64,000 nucleotides of DNA. Origin: Ilex aquifolium (lineage: Eukaryota; Streptophyta; Magnoliopsida; Aquifoliales; Aquifoliaceae). This document shows positions 47,497 to 59,740 of this stretch, in pieces. The DNA is taken from positions 54,101,069-54,165,068 of the forward strand of contig OX637391.1 in assembly GCA_951799425.1 (NCBI GenBank), written 5' to 3'. The position numbers were made by a program, and so were the translations under genes. The notes beneath the pieces were generated by a model that was given only the letters and a program-made list of their open reading frames with translations, ran no database searches and was not told where the DNA came from. Numbering within the stretch: the first letter of the stretch is position 1; each line of letters opens with the position of its first letter.

Positions 47497-47927
47497 TTTA
47501 TAATATATTATCTCTCCTCCTTTCCTTTCCTTTCCTCCATTCTCTCTCTTCCTCTCCTTACTCCCAAAGAAAATAATACAAAAAGATTAAGAAATAATAT
47601 TTAAAGGAAGTAATTAAAAATATAGAAAATATGTTGGAATGTGTATTAAAAAAGTGATTAGCTAATAAAAATATTATTTTTTTAAGTAGCTAAATTAATT
47701 TTTATTTTTGAAGATGCCCTTATAAGATTATTTTGTTATTAGAATAGAAAGTCTATTGGAATTGTTTAAAAATTTTCATTTTATATTTTAAACTTTTATG
47801 ATAGATACTCTCTAAAATAGAGCGTACTGTTGGAGATGCTCTAACTGAGCAAGATTTTGTCGTCGTCAAGGAAAACACAATCAAGAAATATTATGGCTTG
47901 TCCTCGTAGTTGTTAGTTAAGAAAAGA

Positions 47928-48088
47928 CCAAGATTATTTGGATCAAATTTATTAATTTAATATATTGACCTAATCATTCACAATCATTAGATTAATAGTG
48001 GGTCTCAATATTCGTTGAAACCCACTTCCAATTTAATAGTTGTGATTGATTAAATTATCAAATTATGTTCCAATTGTATTATTATTAA
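47928..48088. mobile_element. MITE of the 'CTATTTGGA' group
   Basis: Left arm GATTATTTGGATCAAATTTA and inverted right arm AATACAATTGGAACATAATT pair, and ATTAGATTAATAGTGGG in the centre matches the MITE at 61229 (TTGGATTAATAGTG). Ends are approximate and no target duplication was resolved. Confidence 0.55.
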
Positions 48089-49293
48089 AAAAAAAATCTT
48101 ATTATTAGTTATGAGATGCGAATGATGTAATTGGATTGCATCTCAAAAAAATAGTATCCAAAAACATGTCCAGCAGATGTCTTGAAATAGTTGAATGGAG
48201 AATTTGATTTGAAGAAGTCTTGTAATAGGGTAATTTTACGGCACCGAAAAAAAAAATTGGTATCATACCAACGTTATAAGTTTTCAAGGTCAAGTAACAC
48301 ATTCTAAAAGTAAAGTTATAATTATTTGAGATAATTCATGATCGATCCTGAAATGTTGTGATCGACAATCAATTGTTAACTTTTGTGATCAATCATACCA
48401 TTTTTAAATTAATCATGCCTTTTACTATTTTTTTTTTCCTGGGTAAGTATCATGCTTTTTTGCTATTGCGACTCTCACATCAAAAAAATTATAATTTTTA
48501 ATATAGTATAAAAAGTGGTCTCGTAGTCTTCCTCGTTACAATATGATCTTAAATCCACACCCCAAAAGTATAGTCTATCCAAAATATAATAACCTACACA
48601 GTACAGGATATTACAAGTTAATGTACCAAATTTTAAATAGCTTACATTTCTACCCTAAATTCTTTGTCAATAATGAGAATCCAATATTGAACTAGAGATT
48701 ACATCAATTTTCAGGTTTAAAATCATCCATAATTAATCTAAAACATTAGTAATCCAACTCAACATTTTATCCGCTTGAAGAAACATAAAGAATAATTATC
48801 CAACGATGCTTTGCATAATGCTCAAACTAGATCATAATAAACTCTGCAAAAAATAATAAAGATTTGAAAAGCCTCGATTATAACATATTAGAAAATATGT
48901 GGAAGATGACGAGAATGATGAGGAAGATGAAATTATATAGATAGGAAAGAGGATATGACAACCTCGAGAACATTATTGGGAAGAGAAAATGTACATATCC
49001 CACGTTTTCAAAAGGGCATATAACCGGGACTACCACCACCCATTGCGAACCATATTGCCAACATGCACACCATTAAGACTATGGTTCTGTAATCTTTATT
49101 ATCATGAAATGGACATTGCATTGTGCACATCACATGCACCTTCAATGACATTTACAACCAGTCTCGCCATGCTCTTTTTCTAATGCCAAAGAATCTCTCT
49201 ACAACACGAACATATTAGACTCGTTTTATTGAGTAAATCCTAAATATCTACAATAACCTGTTATCCAAATATCTACAATAACTCGTTATTTAT
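48089..49293. other. AT-rich intergenic sequence
   Basis: No coding frame, RNA gene or repeat boundary could be supported. Confidence 0.4.
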
Positions 49294-50120
49294 AGTATTG
49301 ATAGTGCTTGAAATATTCTTATCCAACTACACAACAACTTGGGATGAGGCCCAGAGGGAATAGATATGTGTTTATGGCAGAAAGCGTGTTAAATGTTGAA
49401 GATGAAACAAATACAGAAATATGAGTGGTTCACTTCAGTCGAAGGACTAAGGCTACATTCATTATAAGGGAGACTCTTGCTCCGAGAGGATTATATTGCT
49501 TAGGAATGAAGGTTGTTGTTACATAAGGTTTTTGGCTGCGAGCCTTTTACAGAGGATTTCTTAGGTTATTGCTAGTAATCTCTCTTTTGCCTATCTTTCT
49601 TTCTATATTTAACACAGTGACATCGTTTGCTATTTATACATCTTATCATTAGACCTTCGTAATGGTTCCTTTCTAGCTAATTCTGTAGTCCCCTTCTTGT
49701 TTGTCCTATAGTTGAACTTAACACTCTAACTTTTTTTACGCCCACTACGCCTTGAACGGAATACATGAATCATCTCTGTTATTGGTGAATATTCGTTCGT
49801 TAAGGTTGTCATGTATTATCCCATTGTCTCCTGTCCACATGTCGTGGTATGGTCATCAAGGGATCACCTAAGGCGATCTCCTAATTCCTGAGCAGACATT
49901 GATATTGGGCTCGATAGTGCCGAGCTGACATCCACCGACTGTAATGAGCTGACATCTACCCTGGGCCGAACTATTATGGGCTTCCATGGAGCCGGGTTAT
50001 GGCCCAGCTCGAGTCCAGTGAGGCTATCTTGATGAGGTGCTTGGGTTGTCTTTGGTGAGCCCACAAAGGGTTTTGGGCTTGCACAGAGGACTCAAACTTA
50101 AATCCATCATCATCAAGTAT
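49294..50120 (-). mobile_element. Solo LTR with 5-bp target duplication
   Basis: The LTR is 49299-50115 (817 bp), with TGAT and ATCA ends, flanked by AGTAT at 49294-49298 and 50116-50120. On the minus strand TGTATAAATA (49631-49640) is a good TATA box about 475 bp from the start, fixing the orientation. No internal region or second LTR is present, so it is the product of LTR-LTR recombination. It is unrelated in sequence to the Tat LTR. Confidence 0.82.
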
Positions 50121-52444
50121 CAACTAAATCTAAAAATTATTAACAAGAATTGAAACAAAGATGTTTGAGTTTATGGTATGTCCGAGAAGTATATCTATGT
50201 TTGACTTGAAAGCATTGCTTGATATGCCGTGAATTATGCCTTCCTTTTGATCACCCAACGTTTATTGGGCAGTGATTTTCAATTGAAGTCTACAAGTCCA
50301 ACGGCTCTAGCTTTGTTTCACGAAGCCCAAACTAATGGTCAGGTCCATCTCAGTTGGATTCGAGCATCGGCCCATGTGTTGAAAGTTGGAATACTAAGCC
50401 AAACGGCTTTAGCCTTGTTTCACAGAGGCCAACTAAAGGTCCAGTCCAACTAAGTTTGATTCACACCTCGGCCCATGAGTAGCTCCTTAAACTCTTGACA
50501 TAAAAAAACGTGAAAATTTGGGCTGAGTCATCCTGGATGGATTTATAATGATTTGAGTCCATCAAGAAAACTTATTTGGTGATAATTCTGTTTTTTATCT
50601 TACTAATAAGTACTTAAGTCCACTATTTTTTAAAATTTCAAAAATAGCCTTCCTTGAAAGGAGGTTAAATTAATTTCCTTGGAAATTTTTATCCCTTAAT
50701 TCAATGTCAATTAAAATATGACAATAAAATCTTCATCATAAATTTAAAATTCAAATTCAAAGCTCTCCCCCTCCCCCTCTTCCCCTCTCTCTCTCCGGCC
50801 AAATTGTTGTTTCATATTATCTATGTATGTATTTGGATTCGATGAATTCAACGACTTAGCACAAGAAAGCCCTTTGAAAAACTGGTGAATCATTGGATCA
50901 TTAATCCCCTTTGTAAAACTGGTGGATTAGGTAGGCAATTTTGAACTTTGTTAAAGGTTTTGAAAAAATTAAACTCCGAAATCTTTATCAAATATTCATT
51001 TCCTTTGCACCAAGTACTTGCCCCAATTTTTTCAAATTTTCACTATTTTTTTTGTTGAGCATGTTATTGTTTTCTCATCTATCAACAATCATGCCGATTA
51101 TATGTTACATGTTTGTTTAAAATATTATTATTTTTTGGGCTTTAATGTTTCATGTTACTATTTTTTTTATTATGCTACTATTCATTTTACTGTTTTTGTT
51201 GAGTATGTTATTGTTCATGTTACTATTATTTTGAGCATGTTACTGTTTTTGTTGAGCATATTACTGTTTTTGTTGAGTATATTACTACTATTATTTTCCT
51301 AAATATTAATATTCAATGTTACTATTTTTTTTGTTTTTGAATATTATTATTTTTTGCCTTTGAATTTGACTATTTATATATATATATATAACATGCTTAA
51401 CAAAAATAGTAACATGTTTAACAATAATTATCTCTTTCATATCTATCTATATCCATATATATAAATATATTTCTAACCTATATATAAATATAGATAGATA
51501 TGAGAGAGAAAAAATTTTAATGTTAATCAAACTCATAAAATTTAGGAGTTTTTAATTTTTAATTTTATTTCACTTCTAAAGAGAAAAGATAGTCTGGTAA
51601 AATTGACAAAACGTGGACTTTATAACAAATAAATTTTTTTGGCAGACTTAAGTCCAAACAAATTCATATAGGGGGACCGACCTCCAAATTTCCCTAAAAA
51701 AACACAACAATAATTCAGGCCATTTAGATCTAACGATTTATCCTATTATTTACATTTTAATATTTCAACTACAGTAATTCTTTTTATTTATATTCAACTT
51801 TTTAACTACAATAAATATTTTAATCATTTATTTATATTTTAACCGTAATAACCACTATAACTATTCACTTACGTTTTAACCACACTAAAAAAATGTATTA
51901 TACACGGGTTCACCCTAATATATTATAAGGGATTGATGGAGTTGGTCTCTCTTGATATTCAACTTCACAAATATCCATGCGACCTTCAAAGCGTAAGATA
52001 TTGTAATTTTATATAGAATTAGGTGCATAATTTAACTAGAAAAATTTTGGAAATTTTAGTGAGAGGTACACATTCACCCACTGCCAAACTAGTCGCCCTT
52101 AATACTTTTAAGGCCAAAAATTCATAAAATCAACAATTGACAAAAATATTTTTAATGAATGAGATTATTTAAAAAATTCACTATTATATCATTCTTATAT
52201 TTATTGTTACTACCATCTTCATCCCATCGGTACCACCTCGCACCGTCGCCACCACTACCACCGACTGCCACACTCGTCGCCCACCACCGATGTCAGTAAC
52301 CACCACCCAAAACTCACCATCACCCACCGTCGCCTACCATCACCACCGTACACTACCACCAACACCGCCGACCAAAACCACTACCACCAACCACCACCAC
52401 CATGAATTTTAATAGAATAAACTTTAATAGAATGAAACTCCTAG
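50121..52444. other. Intergenic region with low-complexity repeats
   Basis: Contains an imperfect direct duplication of about 85 bp (about 50,297-50,378 and 50,398-50,480), a stretch of repeated GTTACTATTTTTxTTGAGCAT phrases (about 51,040-51,360), a TA repeat at about 51,375-51,391, and a CCA/CAC-rich patch at 52,206-52,402. No gene seen. Confidence 0.5.
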
Positions 52445-52445
52445 T

Positions 52446-52894
52446 TAGGAATGGCAGTAGACTAGAAAAAAATAAGTATTCATCCAAATCTTTTCCATTT
52501 AGACTGGAAGTGAACCATACGTATTGGACGGTAGACGTATACAGAAATATCCGTATAAACCTATATGGAGATGGAGGTAAGGATGTACTGTAACTCATTA
52601 TATAACAAATAAAATAATTAAGTGAAACACACACATTTGTTATATATATTATTTTTGCAAGTTTTTATGTTGTATTCATTTGTTAGGTTTTATAAATTTT
52701 TTTTTAATGTTTTTCTTAAAATATAGAAATTATTTGTTATGGGCAGAGACAGGGACGGGGAACAAAATTTACCCGCGGGGTGGGGACGGGGATTAAAATT
52801 TCCCCCGCTAACAAGGGTGAATGAATAATTTTGAAGCGGGTACGGGGGTGAAGACTACTCCCCTGCCCCCCGCCTCCTTCCACTGTCATCCCTA
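52446..52894. mobile_element. hAT-like non-autonomous element
   Basis: Left end TAGGAATGGCAGTAGA; inverted right end TAGGGATGACAGTGGA. It is flanked by CTCCTAGT and CTCTTAGA, 6 of 8 identical, consistent with an aged 8-bp duplication. The right arm is GC-rich (GGGGACGGGG-type text near 52,760), the left arm AT-rich. No transposase. Confidence 0.6.
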
Positions 52895-52902
52895 CTCTTA
52901 GA

Positions 52903-54393
52903 TCATAAAAATTTCAAAAACAATAAATTTTAATAGAATAAACTTTAATAGAATGAAACTCCTAATTTACAAAATTTTCCAAAATTTTTAAAAACAGTGA
53001 AAACCATTGAACTCAAAATCGTAAACACAAAAACCAGTGATTGGACTAACGAGACTTGGTCTTAACATAAAAATCACATTTATTTGATTAAGAGATTTAA
53101 TTGGAAAGAAGAATAAATTGTGCTTAATTAATAAAATTGATTAAATTTTAATAACTTATAATTAAGACGTTTCATTTCAATTGAAAAATATTGAAAACTC
53201 AAAAACAGTGAACAAAAAAAACTATTGAAGAGTGAACAAATTTAAGACAGTGAACATAAGAAAAGAAAATTTTATTATTAATTTGCTTAATCAAATTCAA
53301 GACAGTGAACCAAGAATCAGTTGAATTGGGCAACTTCTCATTGGAAGGGGAAATCAATTACCAAAAGAAAATTTGACACTATTCTCTTTTACAAAAATGA
53401 AATTCTTTGTCAACATTTCATCAAACAACTCCTATACATCAATCAAAGACCCACAAATCAACTACACACTAAGAAACGAAATAAACTATGATGAAACCCA
53501 AGAGTAAAAACATTAGAAAGAACCTGTTTGACGACACCCAAGACAGAACCCACAAACTTTTAAAGCAAGAATGAAAATAATACAAAGAAATGAAAAAGAT
53601 AATTAAAGTATTGAAATCAATAGTGTACAACAGAGACTCCTAGTACCCATTAGTTTATTTGAGGACAATCAAGTAAAATGAAAAGAAACAAACTCTAGTT
53701 CGGCTTGTCTATCAAAACCAACTCTAAAATTGAGCTCGAGCTCAATTTGTTTTATGAATGAACAAATTCGAACGCGTTTGAAGCCCTAATCGAGATGTAC
53801 ATCGCATAAAGAATATCTCAGTTTATTCTGGGTGGTGAATACTCTCTTACAACCACATAGATAGCTGCAATACATTGATCTAATTTCCTTTTGCTAATGT
53901 TATCAAAATAATAGCATCCTGTTCTGTTATGAAATTGCTTCCCAGAAATGCAAAGGCATAAACCACACATACTCACACAACTACCCAATAAAAACACAGA
54001 GAGAGACAGCAGAGTAAGAAACTAAGAATTTAAACAAAAATCCCAACTTCAAGAATTTGCTTCAAGGAAATAATGAAGCCTGCTCTTATTAATCCACCTC
54101 CTTCTCATGTTGCATATCTTTGGTTTTGAAGTTTCCGAATGTTGTCTATGGTTTTCTAACAAAGAAGAGCCCCTAAGACTATGTCATTTAGTTTATTCAA
54201 GTTCCGTGCTGCTCACAAATCCTCGAGGCCAAGGACGGGATCAAATTGTCATTGCAGGATTTGAAGTTGGATACATATCCATTATGTTATCTAGCCAAAC
54301 CCGCGCACCTCATGTGGCAAAAGTCAAATTCTACAACTCCTCCACGATAACACTGCATTATTTACATCAGTCGGAGAGTGGAAGGGCTGACCT
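52903..54393. other. Intergenic region, includes glycosyltransferase 3' untranslated sequence
   Basis: AT-rich and without credible coding frames. The last few hundred bases before 54,394 are likely 3' untranslated sequence of the minus-strand glycosyltransferase gene. Confidence 0.4.
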
Positions 54394-57300
54394 CTAATTA
54401 CTGACAGTTTCCCAGCGGTTACAGCTTCTAATCTTCATCTTCAAGCTGCCATTTTTCAAGCTACTAACCTCGCAGCACTGTCTACGCGGCGCCTGCAGAT
54501 TCAGTCACATATGATCAGTTAATCCATAGTTAAAACTTAAAGCAGAATAACCAAAAGGTATACTGGCACTTAGAATTTCAGTTCCACAGCGTCAAAATTT
54601 GAGCCTATCAAGCAATTCAGAAGCACCAACTTCACCAATATATGGCTCTTGTCTGCGAGAAGATTTCCCTATGCTTCCTATGTAAACTACACATTGCATA
54701 TTCTGATGTACCCGAAATTAACATGGTTGGATTGGTTTTAATGCTGAAGTTTTATGCTCTTTTCTTGAAGTATTTTCAATTTTTTAGCTGCAAATCCAAC
54801 AAACAAGACAGCAACCTCTTGGTTGAAATGATCAAAATCAAATTGAGATTCTTCCCAGATGATATTGACATTCCAAGTAATGCTACTGTATGAAATTGAC
54901 AAAAAGGATTACCACCAAACTAGAAACAATATGGTAGTGGCACAAACTAAACTCACTTCCCAAAGATACCGTCCTTGTTCATATAATGAGATCTCTCACA
55001 ATACTCTGTAAGTTTGGAGTGTAAAATGTCAACAAAATATGATTAATATGTTTGCTGGTTGACATTGTTTTATCTAATCTCTGTACCATTTTTCTGTCAG
55101 TAATAGCAACACCAATTACTGGGTTTTATGGTAATCAAACAAAGTTGTGACAGGTGCTCTTCCGGCCAAGCTTGAATTCGAGAATCAGGCTCTTGAAAAT
55201 GGGGCAAGGCTGTCAATAACTTACCATTCCCAGTGCCCACTGTAGGCAAGAGCTCTGTGAACAGTAGGTTCTAGCTTTTTTTTTTATGCTTAAAGTTTAA
55301 CAGCAACATCAATGAGAACTGAGTCTGGCCATGAGCTTGTAGCTAATGCTTTAGGGAGAATATAATATAACCATCTATTTCCTTTCTCCTAGCCATAAGA
55401 CTTCATCAAAGTAAAAGGCCAGCATATCTGATATGTCAAGAAAAAAAGGGCATACCTTCTTCCACTCTTCAGGGTCCATCTTCAATGCTGAGACTATAAT
55501 TCTCTCTACGGCCACTGCACGGGCATAGTCTGCTTTGTTACACTTCTTTTCTGGTTCAACCACATACTTCTTATAACTAGTCAAGGTCTCACCATGGCCA
55601 TTCTCCTTAACCGAATCCAAATGAAAAATGACAGGCCGCTGGCAAGGGTCAGGGCTCACGGGCCGGGTATTGAATGTGAAAGGTCCATTACTCCAACTCC
55701 GCCACGTCTTAAACGTCTGCAATGGTGTCGCCAAATCCTTAGCCATCAACAATGAAGGGTATATCTGAACTGTATAGCCCCATGAGATGGAGACTGACCA
55801 TTTAAGCTTCTTGTAGTGGCAAAAACATTGCTGTGAAGTTTGGGCCGGGTCAACTCGATATGCTAGGATCAGAGTCCTCAGTGACTCATGCTGTGTCTGG
55901 TTGGGGAACAATGGCTTTACATAGTCAAGATGATGGAGTGATACCAGTGGTGCCACAGGATGTGCCGCTAAAAGACCATACGGGTCACCTCGAATATCAA
56001 TCTGCCAAAATGCAATGTCACATTGAAAGATTACCATTTATATTATACCAAAAATTCATATGACAAAAAATTCATCTCATCAATCCAATGTGTTGGACAA
56101 ATGGTTCAGATTGATCCTACTTCTTGCCTTAAATTGGCTCGAGGATTTGGAAAAACCAAACTGGAAGATTCACAAGATTCCAAAAGTGTGCAATTGTGCA
56201 AAACATGAAGTAGGTGAATGGGGATTTACACTTAGGTTCTCAGGTTATGTGCCATAACAAAACATGTATCCAAATCTACTACAGTATATTTCTTACTTAA
56301 TTTCTCCTAATGATCCAACCGTATAATGACATTGAGGTAAGAAGACTTAATCCCACTTAAATTCACAATAATTAATGATCTAGAAATTCAAACCAAACGA
56401 AATCCAAGAAAATTAATCATCCCACGACAAGTTCTGCTAGTGGTTAATGAAGATATGAACTCTAATTAGAAGAGAGAAGAAAAGGCTGATGCATTTTGAT
56501 TTGAGACCATAAGCTGAGCATTTTTTTTTAACAGTCAGGGGTGTCTGGACTATCTTACGTATACCTCGACTAATCCATTTTCGGTCTGGTCAAAGGCAAT
56601 CACATGGCATCCACGCAGGGACCAGGGTATTCATGACGAATAAATCATTCATGTTCTAAGGGGTTACAAATATTCAAACTCAGGAAATCAACTCGTCCCA
56701 GTTGAGCATTGGTGTCACATATTGATTGACGACCTATTGTCAATTTAATGGGGTGTCACTAAAACCTTGCCCATACGCATAATCTGAATGAGCTCATGAA
56801 TAGAAATGTAATTAGTGCTTAGAGGACCACAACTCTTGTTCCTTTTTCTATGGTTTAGTGGCAACTATGTGCAACATAATGACAAGAAGACTTATAACAG
56901 CCCTCCGAAGTGGACAAAGTGATGTCACCAATCAGTACCCTCACGGCACGGGGAATCACCTAAAGTAAGTGGTCTCCTCGGGTTCCTTGGCACTTGTTAC
57001 CACGATTTGTCAATTCCATACAAAGTTTATTGATAGATTATAATCAAATTTATTTATCATATGGGATTAGTAAATAAGGATATAAGAACTTTTATACACA
57101 TCACAAACTCAACTCTACATAACTTAAATAATAAAAACTTAAAGAATAAAACGTCGACTGTCACAACTTGACACAAAATGAACCTTGACATTACCCAATC
57201 TCTTATTCGCTCTAAAAAGTTCCACGAGAATAAGTTACAAAGAACATTGTTTGGTATGATAGTGGTCATCTTATGATTCTTGAAAAATAATTCCATCGGC

Positions 57301-59316
57301 AAAAACTAAGGAATGACAAGAGCATCACCCACTAATCGAGAATTATTTTAGGAATTGTCGAGCTTGAGAGCCATCTTTCCAAATCCATGAGCATTGTGGA
57401 AAACCAATAGAACCGGACCACGTTACTATGTAATTTTCAAGAAGCATCTTAGCATTGCGTCAAAAGAAAGCAACATACTAAAATTGATTCTATATTACGT
57501 CCAAGACTCAAGACTGGAGACGAAGACTAGAGAACAGAGCATAAACCAACAAAGCTGGTCAACAAGTGACACCACGTGGCAGAAACCAACTTAAAGTAGG
57601 TGTCAAAGGACTTCAATGGTGGAATTTTTTTAACAGGTGGTTAAACCAATTTATACGTATTTTAATTAATTCAATCAAAGGACTAATCCTCCTGATCTAA
57701 CACCCAAAGCAATGGTGGACTTTCATCACCAAACTCCTCATCACGTTCTGCCACCTGGACATGTAGAGCCTATTGGGACTTAACACGTCACATTTAAGTC
57801 CACTTTCTCCCCCCCCCCCACCCCCACCCCCACCCCCAACCCAAAAAAACCTTTTAGGATGAATTATATTTTATATCTCGAAAGATTTAATAATTTTTAT
57901 TTCGTACCCTTAAAGATTAAATTTTCACGTGTTGCAATTGACCATTTTGTTAGTTTCCTCTACTCATTTTATTAAGGGCAATCGGGTAGTTTTTTATAGA
58001 ACAGACAACAAAAGTTAAAAAAAATGTCATATTGTAATATCTTTAATACATTAAGAATATAATATAAAAAAATTAATCTCTAAAGATATAAACTAAATTT
58101 TTAAATCTTTTGGGATATAAAATGATATACATAACACAAATCTAATTGAATAATTTTTTTTCCAAAAAACCGCTTAGATATGAGGCAAATATGTGACACA
58201 TGACCTATTATCAATAATAATCTATTTTGTGATTGCATAAGAAATTTTTTTTTTTTTTAATTCAACGGCTAGGGGTGTCTGGATCAGCTTCCGTTAAGTC
58301 TATGCACAATGAAACTAAAATATTCACGATGAATAAATTTCTCATAATCGGATCCCAAGATATTAATCACCGACTCTCTGGATTTACGTTGACAGACGAA
58401 TGCATATGGATTTAAATGCATTAATGTTAACGACCAGCCATAACTTGGAAACATAAAGTACCTGATGGAACCCACGTTCTTTAGTAAGAGAAACACCAAG
58501 CTCCCCCACACAGGCCCACACCCTCTGATCAGAACCGTAGAACTTGTAGTACCGATTAAGACAACCGTCGAATACTTTGACCAGCTCCTCCGCCAATGGA
58601 TAACTAATTGCAAATCCACCCCCACCAAAAGCCATACCATACGAATGCATCACATCTTGCTCCACACTTTCGGAATTCCCACCAATATAGTACATCTTAC
58701 GGTGATCATACCTCGCTAACACCGAAACTAAGTTATCAGTGAAAAACACCGTATCATCATCACCCATCACAAACCACCTCACATTCGGCAACCCGACTTG
58801 AAAGGTATCCAAAACAATCCGAGAAATTCGAACAGCCGATTGAGAACTAACGTACTTGAACCGGGTCCAGTCGGATGAGACCCGGTAGGGAGGTGAGTTT
58901 TCCGACCAAAGGGAATCCGGGTCGGGTTTTTGGTCCAGCCAAACGAACCCACGGGTGGTGTTTGGCTTCCACCAGAGCTCGCTGTAGTGTTTGCGGTCCT
59001 TCCAAGTCTTTGTTGACCCGCCAATTCCGAAAACAAGGTGGGAAATGTTGGTGGGTCCGAGATTTTCGCCCGAGAAATCGAGATATTCGCAGATTTGGGC
59101 GATGTTTCGGGTTGGGTTGTGGCATTCAGGGCAGCTAAACCACCGGGTTTGGCCGGCGAAGGCTGAGTAGAGGACGAGTGAAATCGAAGCGATCAAGAAC
59201 ACCAACACAACACCTTTCAACGACGTCGTCAGACAATCACAGCTCTTATCATTTGAAAATACGAAGATTTTCGAAAGTTTAAACGGGTCGTGAACCGATT
59301 CTCGAGTCTGTGACAT
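54394..59316 (-). CDS. DUF604 / Fringe-related GT31 glycosyltransferase, three exons
   Basis: A predicted Golgi type II membrane glycosyltransferase; the acceptor is unknown. The model joins 59316-58462, 56001-55456 and 54492-54394: 285 + 182 + 32 = 499 aa, all junctions phase 0. Donors are CATCAG|GTACTT and AAGAAG|GTATGC; acceptors TTGGCAG and CTGCAG. A cytoplasmic tail precedes one membrane anchor (about residues 35-54, VVLVFLIASISLVLY). The Fringe-like domain has FGIGGSTKTW, WFVMGDDDTVFF with the metal-binding DDD at 186-188, IGGNSES, AFGGGGFAIS and FYGSDQRVWAC. Exon 2 is the DUF604 part (GLLAAHPVAPLVSLHHLD). Exon 3 gives the family ending, APRRQCCE ... IRSCNRWETVS. Length and Cys pattern are normal and nothing is broken. 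Confidence 0.95.
54493..55455 (-). other. Glycosyltransferase intron 2 (963 bp)
   Basis: Flanked by a GTATGC donor and CTGCAG acceptor. Contains short open frames on the plus strand with no recognisable similarity; I see no nested gene. Confidence 0.8.
56002..58461 (-). other. Glycosyltransferase intron 1 (2,460 bp)
   Basis: Flanked by a GTACTT donor and TTGGCAG acceptor. Contains a C-rich run at about 57,811-57,838 and two copies of GGGGTGTCTGGA preceded by T runs (about 56,520-56,550 and 58,245-58,285). These suggest old repeat insertions, but no element ends could be fixed. No nested gene seen. Confidence 0.75.
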
Positions 59317-59740
59317 GTTGAAGAAAAAACCAGCACAAACCCAGAAAATTTATAGGTAACAAGAAAGGCGTTATTCGATGAAACTTACCTTTCTTGAATG
59401 AGAATTCTGCATTTTGAGATGCGGATGAAGTTTATTGATCTTACAGAGTTTTGGGTTCCGTACAATGATGAGGAGAGGGGGTGTTCCAATAAATGGGAAT
59501 TGGAGGAGTGCTTCTCAAACAGAGAGAGAGAGAGAGAGAGATAGATAGATTTTGTTTGGTATAAACAGAAGTTTGGGAAGAGAAACCCAGAAAGCGCATA
59601 ACAAACAAATGGAGGAGCGAGATTATACCAGGTGGCATTTCATGCATTTGCGTAGTGTGTGGGGTTTGGGCCTTTCTTTTCGGGCCAAATCCAATACAAT
59701 CCAATTTAAGATCAATCATTGTCAATGCATAATTTAAGAA
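59317..59740 (-). promoter_or_regulatory. Glycosyltransferase leader and promoter region
   Basis: Upstream of the ATG on the minus strand. A (GA)n microsatellite at about 59,520-59,541 lies about 205 bp before the start and is read as CT in the leader. No sharp TATA box is assigned. Confidence 0.4.

Larger units (their letters stand above)
46205..47845. mobile_element. Nested MITE cluster bounded by GAGCATCTC ends
   Basis: AGAGCATCTCTAATACG occurs at about 46,208 and TTAGAGCATCTCCAATAAAG at about 46,430. The inverse, TGTTGGAGATGCTCTAA, is at about 47,829-47,845. These are the ends of the common plant Tourist/Harbinger-type MITE seen in full at 61729. The outer pair encloses a Mutator-type MITE (46559) and two Helitrons (46766-47496), so the MITE was the landing site for later insertions. 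Which left end pairs with the right end is not resolved. Confidence 0.55.

Noticed and set aside
58689..59138. Plus- and minus-strand frames overlapping glycosyltransferase exon 1
   Set aside because: Shadow frames of exon 1; the exon's own frame carries all Fringe/DUF604 motifs.
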